A DNA stretch of 64,000 nt from CAINVV01 sp037137375 (GCA_037137375.1 JBAXKJ010000001.1:62001-126000); one strand, 5' to 3'. Positions 36,618 through 46,483 are shown, numbered from the stretch's first letter. The notes: generated by a model not told the origin, from the letters alone. Translations and numbers: made by a program.

Positions 36618-39600
36618 CTTATAATGGTCTTTTCAGAATAAGAGCGTTTACCGGTGGATAAAGTTACAACATATACGCCACTTTTCCATCCTTCTCCAAC
36701 TTCAATCGTTTGATTAGCGGTTACAGTCTTATTGGCCATGAGCTGTCCGAGCATATTGGTTATCCTTAACTCTGCTTGCTCACCGGCAGGAAGATTGACT
36801 TTAATCAAAAGGTTATTTGTTGTCAATCTGGAAAGGGTAAATAATTTTTCCGGATTGTCAATAATAGGATTCATACCAACCATTGCCATTACAAGGGCAA
36901 ACCGATTGTTTATTTCACCAGCGCTGGTGTAGAACCTGTACTTTGGATTCTTTCCCAGATCCTGAAGGAGATTGTTTGATTTATCCTCCAGATAGATCGT
37001 CATATCTGATGGCAATTTCGATAAATCGGTTGCGGCCAGATTAATCCAGCCATCTTTCAGGGCCTTTATCCCCAAAGGAATTGTTGTAAGCGAATCAACA
37101 GGTTCAGGTATACCGCTGATGGATAGATTGTGTGAATTTTCGGATACCTCGTATAAGTTAGGCACAGAGATGTCGGTATTGATCATTTTTACTGCGTCAA
37201 ATTCCGGATCAAACTTTCGGGTAGTTTTATTATCCAGATAGAGAACGTAATTATCGGGAATCGCATTATTCTGATCAAATGAGGCGGAGAACCTCATGAT
37301 CGGTCTGCTGTCAAAATTGGCAGCTTTGTAGGTGGGATTACTATCCAGGGTCCTGACGCTATTTGAAAAGCCCAGAGTTCCTGAAGTAGCCGAAGCCTGG
37401 ACAAAAAATCCTTGCATGGAAGGAATAATATTTGTGGAACTACCAGATGACACTCCACCCACATAAGAACTGTAGGTGCCACTGTACTCGTCTCCACTTG
37501 CATTGAAAAAATAGATGCCATTGTTGACATTGGTTTTCGTCCAGCCAGTGGCAGCATTCCAGTCAATAGGTGAAGGGTACGGATTCCCGACCAGATTAAA
37601 TCCAAGCGTGTAGGTCCTGTTGTTGTTGGATACTGTCGCAGACAGGCTTCCGTTATTGACAGTTCCGCTCAGGGTTATTGTTCTTGGTGTCGCAGATGCC
37701 CCGAAATTTGCGGCATATCCAACGGCAGGGGATAATATTGAGCTTACAAGCGTAGAAACCCATCCGGATGTATATTGGACAACAGAATTTATGATGGTTG
37801 AGTGGTTTTCATCGTAATAGTAAAATGTTGGTATGGTGGCAGTGGTGGATAACGGGGATAAAGCGGAACCTGTTGTGGAGCTGAATGGAGAACTTACATA
37901 CTTATAGCCTAAAGAAGATGCCAGGTATCGCTGCATGTTCACCGTGCCTACTACATTCCCAACTCCGGTACCATCTATCAGGGCTGTTTTGGTAGCACTG
38001 GAAATAAGTGTCAGGTATCCGGTTCCTGAGTCTAGGTTACCCAGCGTTGCTTTTACGATATCGGTTACGTTTAATGCTCCGGTCAGGGTCACATTTGCTG
38101 AATTGTTGACTATCAAGCTGCCGATGGTGCTTCCTGCACAGATACTTCCATTTAACGATTGAGCTGAAGTACCTTTCATCTCAATCGTTCCCGTTGTCGC
38201 AGTAAATGTGCCACTGTTACTTATACTCCCTGCGATCTGCAGTGTAAATCCGGAAACGGTCACAGATGCTCCGTTTTCGATGGTCAAATTCTTTGCCAGG
38301 CCTAAAGAATTGGAGGAAGACGTTGGATAAAAAGTCTTTCCAGCAGAAATAATTACGTCTGTTGTCAATGTCGGCAATGAATTACAATCCCAGTTGGCCG
38401 GATTGTTCCAGTCAGCACTTGTTGAACCTTTCCAGGAACCTTGTCTGTTGATTGTCAGGTTACTAACGTTGATAGCACCAGTGATTAGAGGCGTATTGCT
38501 CACCACGCGCATTCTGTAATTCGAACTGGTTAGCGTATTGATTGGAATGATCCCTGAAATAGTACCTGCTGTAGTTTGGGTCAGGGTTCCAAGTGTAATT
38601 GGGGATCCCCATGCACCGCTTGCGTCTGAAAGTTGGGCTGTGAAAACATTGCCTGCCGTGAAGACCCCGGTGATGGTAAATGGTACTGAAACCGATGATC
38701 CGGAACAGAATGGAGAGCCGGTAATTGTACCGGTGGTGATGGTCTGTTTTTTCGTGGCCATCACGAAGAAACCCAATGTACTGATGTCGTTGGAGCTTGT
38801 GATAGAGGGGCTTGCAACGGTACCGCCTATTGAAGTGTAGTTGCCTGCTTGAGCAGAGCTTTGACCGATGACATCTTCGCTGGTTAGTGCATTGTTCCTG
38901 GTAAGGGATACTTGGCCTGTAAAGGTCCCCGAGTTAAGGGAAGCGTTCCAGTATTCAGTATGGTAAATAGTGGAAAGGGTGGCATCAATCGTGGCCCCTG
39001 AAGCGACATCCGTATCAAAAGCTTCGACGGTTATAACAGGTGAAGAAGCTGCCGAAACAGCCAGGGTATAAGGGAAATAGTTGGATGAACTTTTACCTAC
39101 TGGAAAGAGATAGGTTCCCGTTCCCAGCGACCATTTGACCGGACCTTTGATAAACATGGAACCCGAACCCGCCGAAATAGCAGTAGTGGCCGGGTTGGTC
39201 ACTGTCAGCAGATTGGTAGCGTCGGTAGTCAGGATTCCGCTTGTCAGTGTCAGTGTGCCGCCCACCGTCTGCGGCATAGTAAGGCTTACGCCGCCCGAGG
39301 TATTGGCGATGGTCACATTGTTGAAGGTAGTGCCTGCTGATCCGCCGATGGTCTGTGCGGCGCCGCCGTTCAGGTTAACGGTACTCGTTCCGGCAGTGAA
39401 GGTCCCGTTGTTGACGAAGTTGCCCGCAATGTTCCAGATTCCGTTGCCATTGGCCGTGGCGGCATTTGTAAAAACTCCGGAAAGTGTGAATGTGCCGCTG
39501 TTGGTGATTGTTCCGGTCGTATTGTTAACATCGATTGCATTGCTCACAACCGCTCCGGAAGAGATGTTCACAACTGCACCACTGTTGGAAATAACCTGTG

Positions 39601-39700
39601 CCTGCAGCGATCCATACCAAAATAAAAGCACAACAATGCAAAGGATGGTGACCATCCTTAGTAACATCATTGTGCCTTTTATTCTGTTGGTTTGTTTCAT
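36614..39700 (-). CDS. Large beta-repeat surface protein with a type IX secretion C-terminal domain
   Basis: The protein of 1028 residues has a signal peptide ending SLQAQ (near 35). The N-terminal 200 residues are short Thr/Asn/Gly-rich repeats (TNSGTFTLSG, NGIWNIAGNFVNNGTF, GTSTVNLNG) of beta-helix type. Later parts contain FCSGSSVSVPFTITG and NWDCNSLPT, common in Bacteroidota surface proteins. The last 75 residues form a T9SS sorting domain: LPAGEQAELRITNMLGQLM, GWKSGVYVVTLSTG and a basic end KTIIR. T9SS cargo crosses the outer membrane and is usually anchored on the surface. It overlaps the DUF4402 gene by 4 bp, so it is probably an adhesin or fibre component of the same structure. Confidence 0.82.
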   Translation of the reverse strand: MKQTNRIKGTMMLLRMVTILCIVVLLFWYGSLQAQVISNSGAVVNISSGAVVSNAIDVNNTTGTITNSGTFTLSGVFTNAATANGNGIWNIAGNFVNNGTFTAGTSTVNLNGGAAQTIGGSAGTTFNNVTIANTSGGVSLTMPQTVGGTLTLTSGILTTDATNLLTVTNPATTAISAGSGSMFIKGPVKWSLGTGTYLFPVGKSSSNYFPYTLAVSAASSPVITVEAFDTDVASGATIDATLSTIYHTEYWNASLNSGTFTGQVSLTRNNALTSEDVIGQSSAQAGNYTSIGGTVASPSITSSNDISTLGFFVMATKKQTITTGTITGSPFCSGSSVSVPFTITGVFTAGNVFTAQLSDASGAWGSPITLGTLTQTTAGTISGIIPINTLTSSNYRMRVVSNTPLITGAINVSNLTINRQGSWKGSTSADWNNPANWDCNSLPTLTTDVIISAGKTFYPTSSSNSLGLAKNLTIENGASVTVSGFTLQIAGSISNSGTFTATTGTIEMKGTSAQSLNGSICAGSTIGSLIVNNSANVTLTGALNVTDIVKATLGNLDSGTGYLTLISSATKTALIDGTGVGNVVGTVNMQRYLASSLGYKYVSSPFSSTTGSALSPLSTTATIPTFYYYDENHSTIINSVVQYTSGWVSTLVSSILSPAVGYAANFGASATPRTITLSGTVNNGSLSATVSNNNRTYTLGFNLVGNPYPSPIDWNAATGWTKTNVNNGIYFFNASGDEYSGTYSSYVGGVSSGSSTNIIPSMQGFFVQASATSGTLGFSNSVRTLDSNPTYKAANFDSRPIMRFSASFDQNNAIPDNYVLYLDNKTTRKFDPEFDAVKMINTDISVPNLYEVSENSHNLSISGIPEPVDSLTTIPLGIKALKDGWINLAATDLSKLPSDMTIYLEDKSNNLLQDLGKNPKYRFYTSAGEINNRFALVMAMVGMNPIIDNPEKLFTLSRLTTNNLLIKVNLPAGEQAELRITNMLGQLMANKTVTANQTIEVGEGWKSGVYVVTLSTGKRSYSEKTIIR

Positions 39701-39869
39701 ACTGGTATTGTTATTTCCGATTAATCTGATCCCTGGTTTCCACTGTTTTCAGTATGGTCTTGTTTGTTGTTTCATATCTGGATGCTGTATGTTGAAGGGC
39801 TTTCATTTTTTTATTGAACCCTGATTATTAATTTTGGTATGTGGATACATTATACTTATTCAAAAAATA

Positions 39870-42800
39870 TTACAAGTAAGAAATGGCTACTCTTCCTGTA
39901 CTGCCAATACTTCCTGCAATACCTGCCCCTGTAGAAGTTTTGGAAGCCCCTCCAGCTCCGCCTGTAACTGACGATCCTCCCGTAACAATAGAACTAGTAC
40001 CTCCAGTACCTCCAACAGCGCCATTTGTACCTCCTGTACCTCCTGCACCTCCTGTAATACTATTCGGTGAGCCACTTCCGGTTCCTCCTGCACCTCCAGT
40101 TGCCCCTGATTTATTTCCTGAGGTGGAGCTAACGGGTCCTCCATTACCACCCGTGCCACCATTAAGGGTTAAAACCGTTACGGTATTTAATGTAACGATT
40201 GTTTGGCCTCCGTTTCCTCCAATACCACCATTTCCTGGGGTTATCGCCCCTGCTGCACCAGCGGTTCCAGCAATACCAACTGTCACACCTATAACATCAC
40301 CCGGTTTAACAGTAAGAATTAATCCACCATATTCACCTCCACCACCTCCGCCACCACCGCCGGAAGTGCCATTTGTTCTGCCACCACTACCGCCACCACC
40401 GCCGGAACCACCTACTGCTTCTATCGTAATAGTAGTAATTCCAGCTGGAACTGTAAATGCAGAAGCATTTGTTGAAGTATACTGATTGGTAGTAACAGCA
40501 AAATTAGCAGGAATAAAAGCTCCATTGGATTGTGAAGTTGTAGACCATGTTGGAACTCCACTAATTAATGTCAATGTTTGTCCATCAGTCCCTTTAGCTA
40601 ACCGGGTGCCTGTTCCGGATGCCCCGCCATAGATTAGGTCACCGGAAGCATTCATAGGACTTAAGGCATCAAAAGCTAAGGCTTTTGTATTTTGCCCTGT
40701 ACCCCCATTTGCAACTGGTAAAATGCCTGAAACAGAGGCAGAGGATAAATCAGCTGCTGGATGAACATGGTCTCTCCTCGCGGCAACTGTTGCTGTACCA
40801 ACAGCTGCTGTTCCGAGAGCAACTGGAACAGTGGCATCAAAAGCAAGAATGGTTGAATTTGTGCTAATATATGTTGTAGCAGCTCCGGCAACATTTGAAG
40901 TTCCTAAGGTTAATGATGGTAAAGCTCCTAGATTTGGAATATCTCCAGTGCTCAGGGTTGTTCCGGAAGTTACCAACCCTTTGGCATCATAAGTTATTTT
41001 TGTATTTGTTCCTGCTGTAATAGCTGTATTGCCTGCTACGCCTCCTAAACCCGCTAATGTATAATTTGGAATATTCAACGCGTTAGATATAAGCGTTGAT
41101 GCCCCACTACTGCCTGTTGTTGTAAGTGAAGTGATCCTATTGGTATAAGCTGTATTCCAATTGGCACTATTGTCTGTGATGGAAGTTCCCCAGGCTGTTC
41201 CAGTTGACAATGGAATCCCTGCTGTAGGGTAAGTCATTGTTACTAGCCCATTCCATGTACTGATATTGGTCGTAGTGGGTATGGCATAACCAGAAGTTAG
41301 GCTAAAAACACCAGTTGTATTGGTATAACTCAAACCAGTTGCAGTAGAGCTTAATGCAGAAAGTGGAATGTAACTATTTGGATTTGTGGCATTATAAGGA
41401 GTAAAACCTAAAGCATCTTGTTTCGAATTAAAAGTACTCCAATCGGCAGAACTTAACGCCCCTCTGTTGGAAGCTGATGCAGTCGGAATATTTAAAGTTA
41501 TGACCGGAGTTGTTGTTCCACTAGCAACTGTGGAACTGACATCAGTTCCAGTGGCGCCAAGGGTGAGTGCGGCAACAGAGGTAACAGTTCCCCCGCTTCC
41601 AGAGGCTGTCAATGTGCCACCATTCAAGCTCAAACCTGTACCTACAGTAATTTCTGAAGGAACAGCTGCTGAAGCAGTAGGATTACCCAATAAACTACTG
41701 GCAGCTACCGTTTGTATTTTAGCATAAGTTACTTTATTTGCACCAATAGTTGTAGCCCCTTGATTCCCGCTAACATCACCCACCAAAGAGCCGGAAAAAC
41801 TTGTAGCAGTTGTCGCAGTCGCTGCATTGCCCGTAGTATTTTGGTTAAGGGTTGGAACATCAGCTGCCTGGATTGCAGACATGATCAAATTGGTGCCATC
41901 CCCACGTAAATATTGACCGGAAGTTACTGCACCTGCTAAATTATTGATGGCTGCTTGTGCCGTAGTTTGACCGGTACCGCCATTGCTAACAGCAAGAGTT
42001 CCAGCAAGGGTCACTGTGCCTGTAGTAGCTGAATTGGGGGTAAAACCTGTAGTGCCTGCACTGAAAGAGGAAACCCCAGAACCTGCTGGGGTTCCCCAAG
42101 TTCCATCGCCCCTCAAGAATGTAGTTGTATTATTGGGTGGTGTTGGTACTGCCCCACCTATAGTTGAACTCATAACCGGTAGATCTGAATTGGTTGCAAT
42201 GCTGAGAACTCCAGTAGTTGTGGTGTTCTTTACGATACCTGTTCCCAAGGCTCCCATGAACTGTGCCCCTGATAATCCAGCATCTGTTGTGCCTTGTACT
42301 ATAAATTTATTTGAGAAAAGAACATTGGCTGACCCATCCACACTGTTTCCGGCCAAGCTTCTTGCTGTCGTCCATTTGGCAGCACTTCCACCAATACTTA
42401 AATTTGAAACAGGCGTAGTCGAAGTTACAACAAGTGGGGCGGTTCCGGTAGCAACAGTTGATGTCAATTGCCCAGTCACACTTAAACTTGTTCCTGTAGC
42501 TACACCAAGAATCGGGGAAACCAGAGTGGGGGAGGTCGAAAATACAAGGTTGGTAGAAGTTGTACCGGTAGTTCCTGTTGCTGCAGTCAAATAATTAAGT
42601 TTTGCGCCGTTAGTGGTCACCGAAGTTGCTCCAAGAGTGAAAGGAGTTGGTATAGTTACTGTACCTGTGAATGTTGGAGAAGTTCCATACACCATCGATC
42701 CTGTACCTGTTGCACCCGTAGCAGTTACACCTTCAATAGTTTGGTGTCCTGTAAAAGTATTCGCTGCATCCGTTCGAGCTAGGGTGGCAGAGGTTGTTGG

Positions 42801-43262
42801 GAAGGTCATTGTGGTTCCATCCGTCCCGGAAAAGCCCAAAGTATTGTTGAGAGTTAAAGTTTTAGATATAGTGCCTCCGGCAATTGAGAAACCTGTGGCA
42901 AGTGGAGTAAGTGTTAGTCCGTTTGCCACAGCGCCGGCGGAGATGGCTACCCAGGCACCGTTCCAATAATAAAAAGTATTCAATTGCGAATCATATACCA
43001 ACATCCCGGCAGAAGGAGGAATCAAACCTAAAGTAGTTCGCTGGGCAGTTGTCAGGCGTGGAGCTAAAAATCCCCTCAAAGTTGATCTCAGCTCCAGGAT
43101 AGCATTGGCATCTGGCGTGATGGCCGATTCACTTATACCGACCCCTTGAGCAAAAGATTCCGTTCCGAGGAAGCTCAGAAAAAGAATCATGGCAATCACA
43201 AATATTCGAAAGGGAGCTGGGTAAAGAATTTTTTTTGCTGATGAGATAAGTTGTGTTTTCAT
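39870..43262 (-). CDS. Large secreted repeat protein with tail-fibre-like stalk and glycine-rich C-terminal domain (candidate fibre tip)
   Basis: From the start at 43262 the protein has 1130 residues. This ATG has a Shine-Dalgarno-like AGGAG 7 bp upstream and gives a signal peptide (to about SFAQG); longer in-frame starts up to 43352 are less likely. The N-terminus (PDANAILELRSTLRGFLAPRLT, GMLVYDSQLNTFYYWNGAW) is common in Bacteroidota tail-fibre-like proteins. A long stalk of Ser/Thr/Gly-rich repeats follows (SPTFTGTVT, GATSVTTNGAKLNYL, LAVSNGGTGQTT). The last about 196 residues (39873-40460) start FTVPAGITTITIEAVGG and are then dominated by GG and GGA/T runs, like glycine-rich receptor-binding domains of phage adhesins. 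A sigma-54-type promoter lies upstream. A trimeric stalk is an inference. Confidence 0.75.
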   Translation of the reverse strand: MKTQLISSAKKILYPAPFRIFVIAMILFLSFLGTESFAQGVGISESAITPDANAILELRSTLRGFLAPRLTTAQRTTLGLIPPSAGMLVYDSQLNTFYYWNGAWVAISAGAVANGLTLTPLATGFSIAGGTISKTLTLNNTLGFSGTDGTTMTFPTTSATLARTDAANTFTGHQTIEGVTATGATGTGSMVYGTSPTFTGTVTIPTPFTLGATSVTTNGAKLNYLTAATGTTGTTSTNLVFSTSPTLVSPILGVATGTSLSVTGQLTSTVATGTAPLVVTSTTPVSNLSIGGSAAKWTTARSLAGNSVDGSANVLFSNKFIVQGTTDAGLSGAQFMGALGTGIVKNTTTTGVLSIATNSDLPVMSSTIGGAVPTPPNNTTTFLRGDGTWGTPAGSGVSSFSAGTTGFTPNSATTGTVTLAGTLAVSNGGTGQTTAQAAINNLAGAVTSGQYLRGDGTNLIMSAIQAADVPTLNQNTTGNAATATTATSFSGSLVGDVSGNQGATTIGANKVTYAKIQTVAASSLLGNPTASAAVPSEITVGTGLSLNGGTLTASGSGGTVTSVAALTLGATGTDVSSTVASGTTTPVITLNIPTASASNRGALSSADWSTFNSKQDALGFTPYNATNPNSYIPLSALSSTATGLSYTNTTGVFSLTSGYAIPTTTNISTWNGLVTMTYPTAGIPLSTGTAWGTSITDNSANWNTAYTNRITSLTTTGSSGASTLISNALNIPNYTLAGLGGVAGNTAITAGTNTKITYDAKGLVTSGTTLSTGDIPNLGALPSLTLGTSNVAGAATTYISTNSTILAFDATVPVALGTAAVGTATVAARRDHVHPAADLSSASVSGILPVANGGTGQNTKALAFDALSPMNASGDLIYGGASGTGTRLAKGTDGQTLTLISGVPTWSTTSQSNGAFIPANFAVTTNQYTSTNASAFTVPAGITTITIEAVGGSGGGGGSGGRTNGTSGGGGGGGGGEYGGLILTVKPGDVIGVTVGIAGTAGAAGAITPGNGGIGGNGGQTIVTLNTVTVLTLNGGTGGNGGPVSSTSGNKSGATGGAGGTGSGSPNSITGGAGGTGGTNGAVGGTGGTSSIVTGGSSVTGGAGGASKTSTGAGIAGSIGSTGRVAISYL

Positions 43263-43478
43263 GGTGTATCTCCTGGTTATTTCGAATGTGGTGTTCATAA
43301 TTTCAATTGTTGATGGATTAGTCATAAATTCTTTTGAAATCCAATGTGACAAATTGTGATAAAATTCTCATATCGTTCTCGAAGTTAACTAATAATGCCC
43401 TTTTAAACCCGTATAGACAAGACAAAAATGGAATAATTAGCTAAATATTAAGTATATTTTTTGATAACAAGCAAGTAT

Positions 43479-43494
43479 AGCAAAAGATGTACCA
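43479..43494 (-). promoter_or_regulatory. Sigma-54-type promoter for the tip/T9SS/pilin/usher genes
   Basis: On the minus strand the sequence is TGGTACATCTTTTGCT. Against TGGCACG-N4-TTGCW it keeps GG at -24 and GC at -12 with exact spacing; only the fourth and seventh bases differ. Transcription would start near 43468, about 200 bp before the ATG at 43262. The 394 bp region 43353-43746 has no gene of its own and carries this promoter and the site at 43632-43650. Confidence 0.65.
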
Positions 43495-43631
43495 ATTTGG
43501 CATTATATTTGTGTGTCTTCTGATATATTTTTTAAATATATGTAAATCAGATAGATACAAATACAAAGAATTACAACTATTAACAGTCAATTCTTAAAAT
43601 AAATGTATTTGTGAAAATTTCTGATTAATAT

Positions 43632-43650
43632 GTGCGGCCAAGGGGCGCAC
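43632..43650. promoter_or_regulatory. Candidate activator site (GTGC/GCAC inverted repeat) upstream of the sigma-54 promoter
   Basis: GTGCG and CGCAC form an inverted repeat with 9 bp between the arms. It lies 138 bp upstream of the -24 element of the sigma-54-type promoter at 43479-43494, a usual distance for NtrC-type enhancers. Related GTGC motif pairs occur upstream of the other three sigma-54-type promoters in this window. Confidence 0.45.
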
Positions 43651-43746
43651 ACCATATGGAGAAAGCAGTTAATAACAATGTTCCAGATTACAAATCTGCA
43701 ACAGCAAGTTCTCATTTTGTCAGTGAGATCTCTTATTAGAAAAGTA

Positions 43747-44598
43747 TTATTTCAAAACCAGCTCAGCTTCGGCATACTGCTCTTTTCTCGTATCACTGGG
43801 AGCATCATAAGTCACATTCAATTTGCCAGTATGATAATCAACCTTCAGATCTTTCCTGAGCGTAAATTGAAATCGCCTGATCGCGTTTGGTGTATATATT
43901 GAAACACCGTTCGCCTTGCCAACTTCTGTTCTTTTTCCCTGTGGAGAAATATGTGTCACTGTAAAATCTCCATATTTCGACATATTACCTGTCCGGTTAA
44001 TCGCAAGTTTGAAAGTGGGCACAGTATCGTTTACCATCGTAAAGTTCAGTTCAGAAAGTGTGATCTTCGAAGTGTTTTCCCCGATACGGATGATCACGGG
44101 GATCGTGATACCAAAGACCGGTATTAGCCGAACAGATACGGCGGTCGTATCTTTAGACTTTGTTTCGTCTCCAAGCGGTTTAAAGTTGGGAATAGCCCTG
44201 AAATAGATATGGGACCGGTATTCACCGGGTTTCATCTGATCAGTTTTGGTTAACTGAACCTTTACAACCTGAGATTCTTTTGGCGCAAGTATGATGCTCC
44301 GCGGGTAGTACCTTAAAAACTTATCTGCAAAGTTCTGACCTTCGTCCGGAGTGGTAATTTCTAAAAAGGAACCATCCTCATTCATCCTGTATTGGACGAA
44401 TGAAATATTGTATCTCGCAGTATCACTGCCAATATTCGCGATGTTTAATTCACCGGTTCCTCTGGGATTGTCAAAAACTATTCTTTTGGGGAAGACCATT
44501 AGATCCCCTTGAGCGAGCACAGAGAAGGCCGAAATAGAGACAAGAATGAACGCTAATATTAAAGAATTAAGCCTTTTCACTATAGTATTTTCCAGCAT
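43747..44598 (-). CDS. PapD-like periplasmic pilus chaperone
   Basis: The protein of 283 residues from 44598 (MLENTIVKRLNSLILAF) has a signal peptide ending SVLAQG. Longer starts reach back to 44700 and add a stray hydrophobic stretch. The mature protein begins DLMVFPKRIVFDNPRGTGELNIANIG, the first strand region of a PapD-type Ig domain. It continues with YYPRSIILAPKESQVVKVQLTK (the P-x-S-Q-V-V-K-V strand that holds subunits) and PGEYRSHIYFRAIP. A second Ig-like domain follows with PVFGITIPVIIRIG. The length fits archaic (Csu-type) chaperones. It should hold DUF4402 subunits before delivery to the usher-like protein. It sits between the tip gene and the LuxR-type regulator gene. Confidence 0.8.
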   Translation of the reverse strand: MLENTIVKRLNSLILAFILVSISAFSVLAQGDLMVFPKRIVFDNPRGTGELNIANIGSDTARYNISFVQYRMNEDGSFLEITTPDEGQNFADKFLRYYPRSIILAPKESQVVKVQLTKTDQMKPGEYRSHIYFRAIPNFKPLGDETKSKDTTAVSVRLIPVFGITIPVIIRIGENTSKITLSELNFTMVNDTVPTFKLAINRTGNMSKYGDFTVTHISPQGKRTEVGKANGVSIYTPNAIRRFQFTLRKDLKVDYHTGKLNVTYDAPSDTRKEQYAEAELVLK

Positions 44599-44756
44599 AG
44601 TCCTAATTAATAGATTATAAAGCAATGATTTGGTCGATGGATTTACCATCCTGACAACAATAATAATTAAAAATCCCGTCAAAAAAAGCAATTCAATCAT
44701 ATTTCTTTTTAAAAAGGGTAAAAAAGCGTCTAATCTTGAGTAAACCCCTATTTACT

Positions 44757-45386
44757 TCACTCAATAAGCTTATTTCTAAGCGCATAAATGGTAAGTTCCG
44801 CATTCTTTGTCATCTGCATTTTCTCCATGATCCTCGCCCGATAGGTGGCCACTGTCTTGTCGGAGATAAAAATTTCATTGGCAATCTCAGTTACGGACCG
44901 CCCCTTCGCCAGCATAATGAAAACCTGAAACTCCCGCTCAGAAAGTGATTCATGAAGCGATGCATTCGTGCTGCTAACCTCGTTGAAGAGTAATTTTTCG
45001 GCGAAAGCTGCGGATACGTATTTTCCGCCCTGTGCGATTTTACGAATGGCCATCGCCAGTTCTTCGAAGGCGCTGTCTTTTGAAAGGTACCCAGAAGCAC
45101 CTAATTTAAAGGCCCTTACCGCATATTGCTCCTGAGGGTGAAAACTCAGCATCAGCACTCGTGTCTGAATATTGTTGTTTTTTAGGTGTTGGAGGACATC
45201 CAGTCCTGTCATCTCAGGCATCGAGATATCCAGTATGGCAAGGTCGTAAGAGTTCTTCATCATTTTGCTCAAGGCTTCCTTTCCATCGGAAGCTTCATCG
45301 ATCTGCCTGACTTCCGGAAGCGTTTTAACGATTTGTTTGACCCCTTCACGAACAATGGCATGGTCGTCTGCAATTAAAATCTTCAT
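44757..45386 (-). CDS. NarL/LuxR-type response regulator
   Basis: The protein of 209 residues has a receiver (phosphoacceptor Asp53 in LAILDISMPEMTG) and a C-terminal LuxR helix-turn-helix (LSEREFQVFIMLAKGRSVTEIANEIFISDKTVATYRARIMEKM). It follows the REC-HisKA_3 kinase gene by 5 bp, and that kinase type usually phosphorylates such regulators. It lies directly before the chaperone gene on the same strand, which suggests control of the fibre genes. Confidence 0.92.
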   Translation of the reverse strand: MKILIADDHAIVREGVKQIVKTLPEVRQIDEASDGKEALSKMMKNSYDLAILDISMPEMTGLDVLQHLKNNNIQTRVLMLSFHPQEQYAVRAFKLGASGYLSKDSAFEELAMAIRKIAQGGKYVSAAFAEKLLFNEVSSTNASLHESLSEREFQVFIMLAKGRSVTEIANEIFISDKTVATYRARIMEKMQMTKNAELTIYALRNKLIE

Positions 45387-45391
45387 TTGTT

Positions 45392-46483
45392 CTAATAATT
45401 AGTTGGTAAGAATACTTTTACCGTGGTACCGGACGGCTCGTTAGTCTCTAGTTTAAGAGAGCCATTGCACTGTCTGGCCCTCTCCTTCATACCAAAAAGA
45501 CCCATGGATTTAGAACTCTCTAGGATCCCTGGCATGCAACCAATTCCATCGTCTGAAATAGTCATCAGCGTTCCACCATCTTCATGGACAATTTTAACAG
45601 ATACTTTTGATGCCTGCGCGTGCCTGACGACATTGGTCAGGGCTTCCTGCAGGATTCTAAAAAGTGCCAAATCCGTTTTGAAGATATTGCGATCTGCTTC
45701 TTCAAGGGAAAGTTCAAATCTCAGTCCAGTACGTTCCTTCATCTCTCCGCAAAACCATTCAATGGCATCAGCTAAACCTAAATCAGTCAGAAGTTTAGGA
45801 TGTAATTCTGATGATATTCTTTGTACTTTCCTGATAATATTGTTGATGGCCCCAATCATTTTTTCCAACCTCTGCTGCGTGATTTCATTTTCAATGTTTT
45901 TACCTGCCCAGCTGATATCCATCTTCAGTGCTGTCAATGCCTGTCCCAACTCATCGTGAATCAACAATGAGATAGCTGCCCGTTCTTCTTCCCGGGCATT
46001 AATAATGTGGAAATTTAGAAGTTCCAGCTGATCTTTGGCCTTTTGGAGTTCTATTTCAGATCGCTGCAAGTCCTCGCGGCTCTCGACGATCATCTGCTTC
46101 TGAAGAAAAAGTTGCAGAAAAATATTGACTTTACTGGTTAGAATTTTCCTGTTAAGTGGCTTGATGATGTAATCAACTGCACCAGATTCGTATCCTGTCA
46201 AAATTTGTTCGTTGTTTGGGAAAGCGGCAGTCAGGAAAATGATGGGAACACTGTCCGTGACTCTATTCTCATTGAGTTTCACTGCAAGTTCATATCCGTT
46301 CATTCCGGCCATCTGAACGTCTAGGATGGCAAGTGAAAGGGTAACGCCTTCAATTTTCTTCAAAGCCTCCACACCCGATTCGGCCTCAATGAGATTGGCG
46401 TCAATCCCTTTAAGAATAATTTTCAGGTAGGTGAGATTAGAGGGGATATCGTCAACAATAAGAATGTTTGGTAGATCTTTCAC
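45392..46483 (-). CDS. REC-HisKA_3 (NarX/DesK-type) histidine kinase
   Basis: The protein of 363 residues has an N-terminal receiver (LAILDVQMAGMNG), a coiled coil, a HisKA_3 domain with EEERAAISLLIHDELGQALTALKMD (phosphoacceptor His in IHDELG), and a HATPase domain with ALTNVVRHAQASKV and DDGIGC. It is soluble. Translation seems to start at GTG (46481-46483), giving MKDLPNILIVDD. Its receiver is strikingly like that of the PAS kinase at 52334-54259 (LPNILIVDD, GYESGAVDYI.KP.NR), so the kinases on both sides of the pilin array share an origin. It pairs with the LuxR-type regulator downstream. Confidence 0.9.
   Translation of the reverse strand: MKDLPNILIVDDIPSNLTYLKIILKGIDANLIEAESGVEALKKIEGVTLSLAILDVQMAGMNGYELAVKLNENRVTDSVPIIFLTAAFPNNEQILTGYESGAVDYIIKPLNRKILTSKVNIFLQLFLQKQMIVESREDLQRSEIELQKAKDQLELLNFHIINAREEERAAISLLIHDELGQALTALKMDISWAGKNIENEITQQRLEKMIGAINNIIRKVQRISSELHPKLLTDLGLADAIEWFCGEMKERTGLRFELSLEEADRNIFKTDLALFRILQEALTNVVRHAQASKVSVKIVHEDGGTLMTISDDGIGCMPGILESSKSMGLFGMKERARQCNGSLKLETNEPSGTTVKVFLPTNY

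Noticed and set aside
39883..42969. Long open frames on the plus strand, rich in Pro and Val, opposite the glycine-rich tip-like gene
   Set aside because: They are mirror images of Gly/Thr-rich codons of the minus-strand gene (GGN/ACN give CCN/GTN). They have no signal, domain or start context of their own.
39870..43262. Prophage tail fibre
   Set aside because: The stalk and tip look like a tail fibre, but no capsid, portal, terminase, baseplate or integrase gene is near, and a signal peptide is present. A secreted host protein fits better.
43630..43902. A 90-residue plus-strand frame overlapping the end of the chaperone gene
   Set aside because: It runs antisense to the chaperone coding region, has no recognisable domain, and its start falls in the GTGC-type site.
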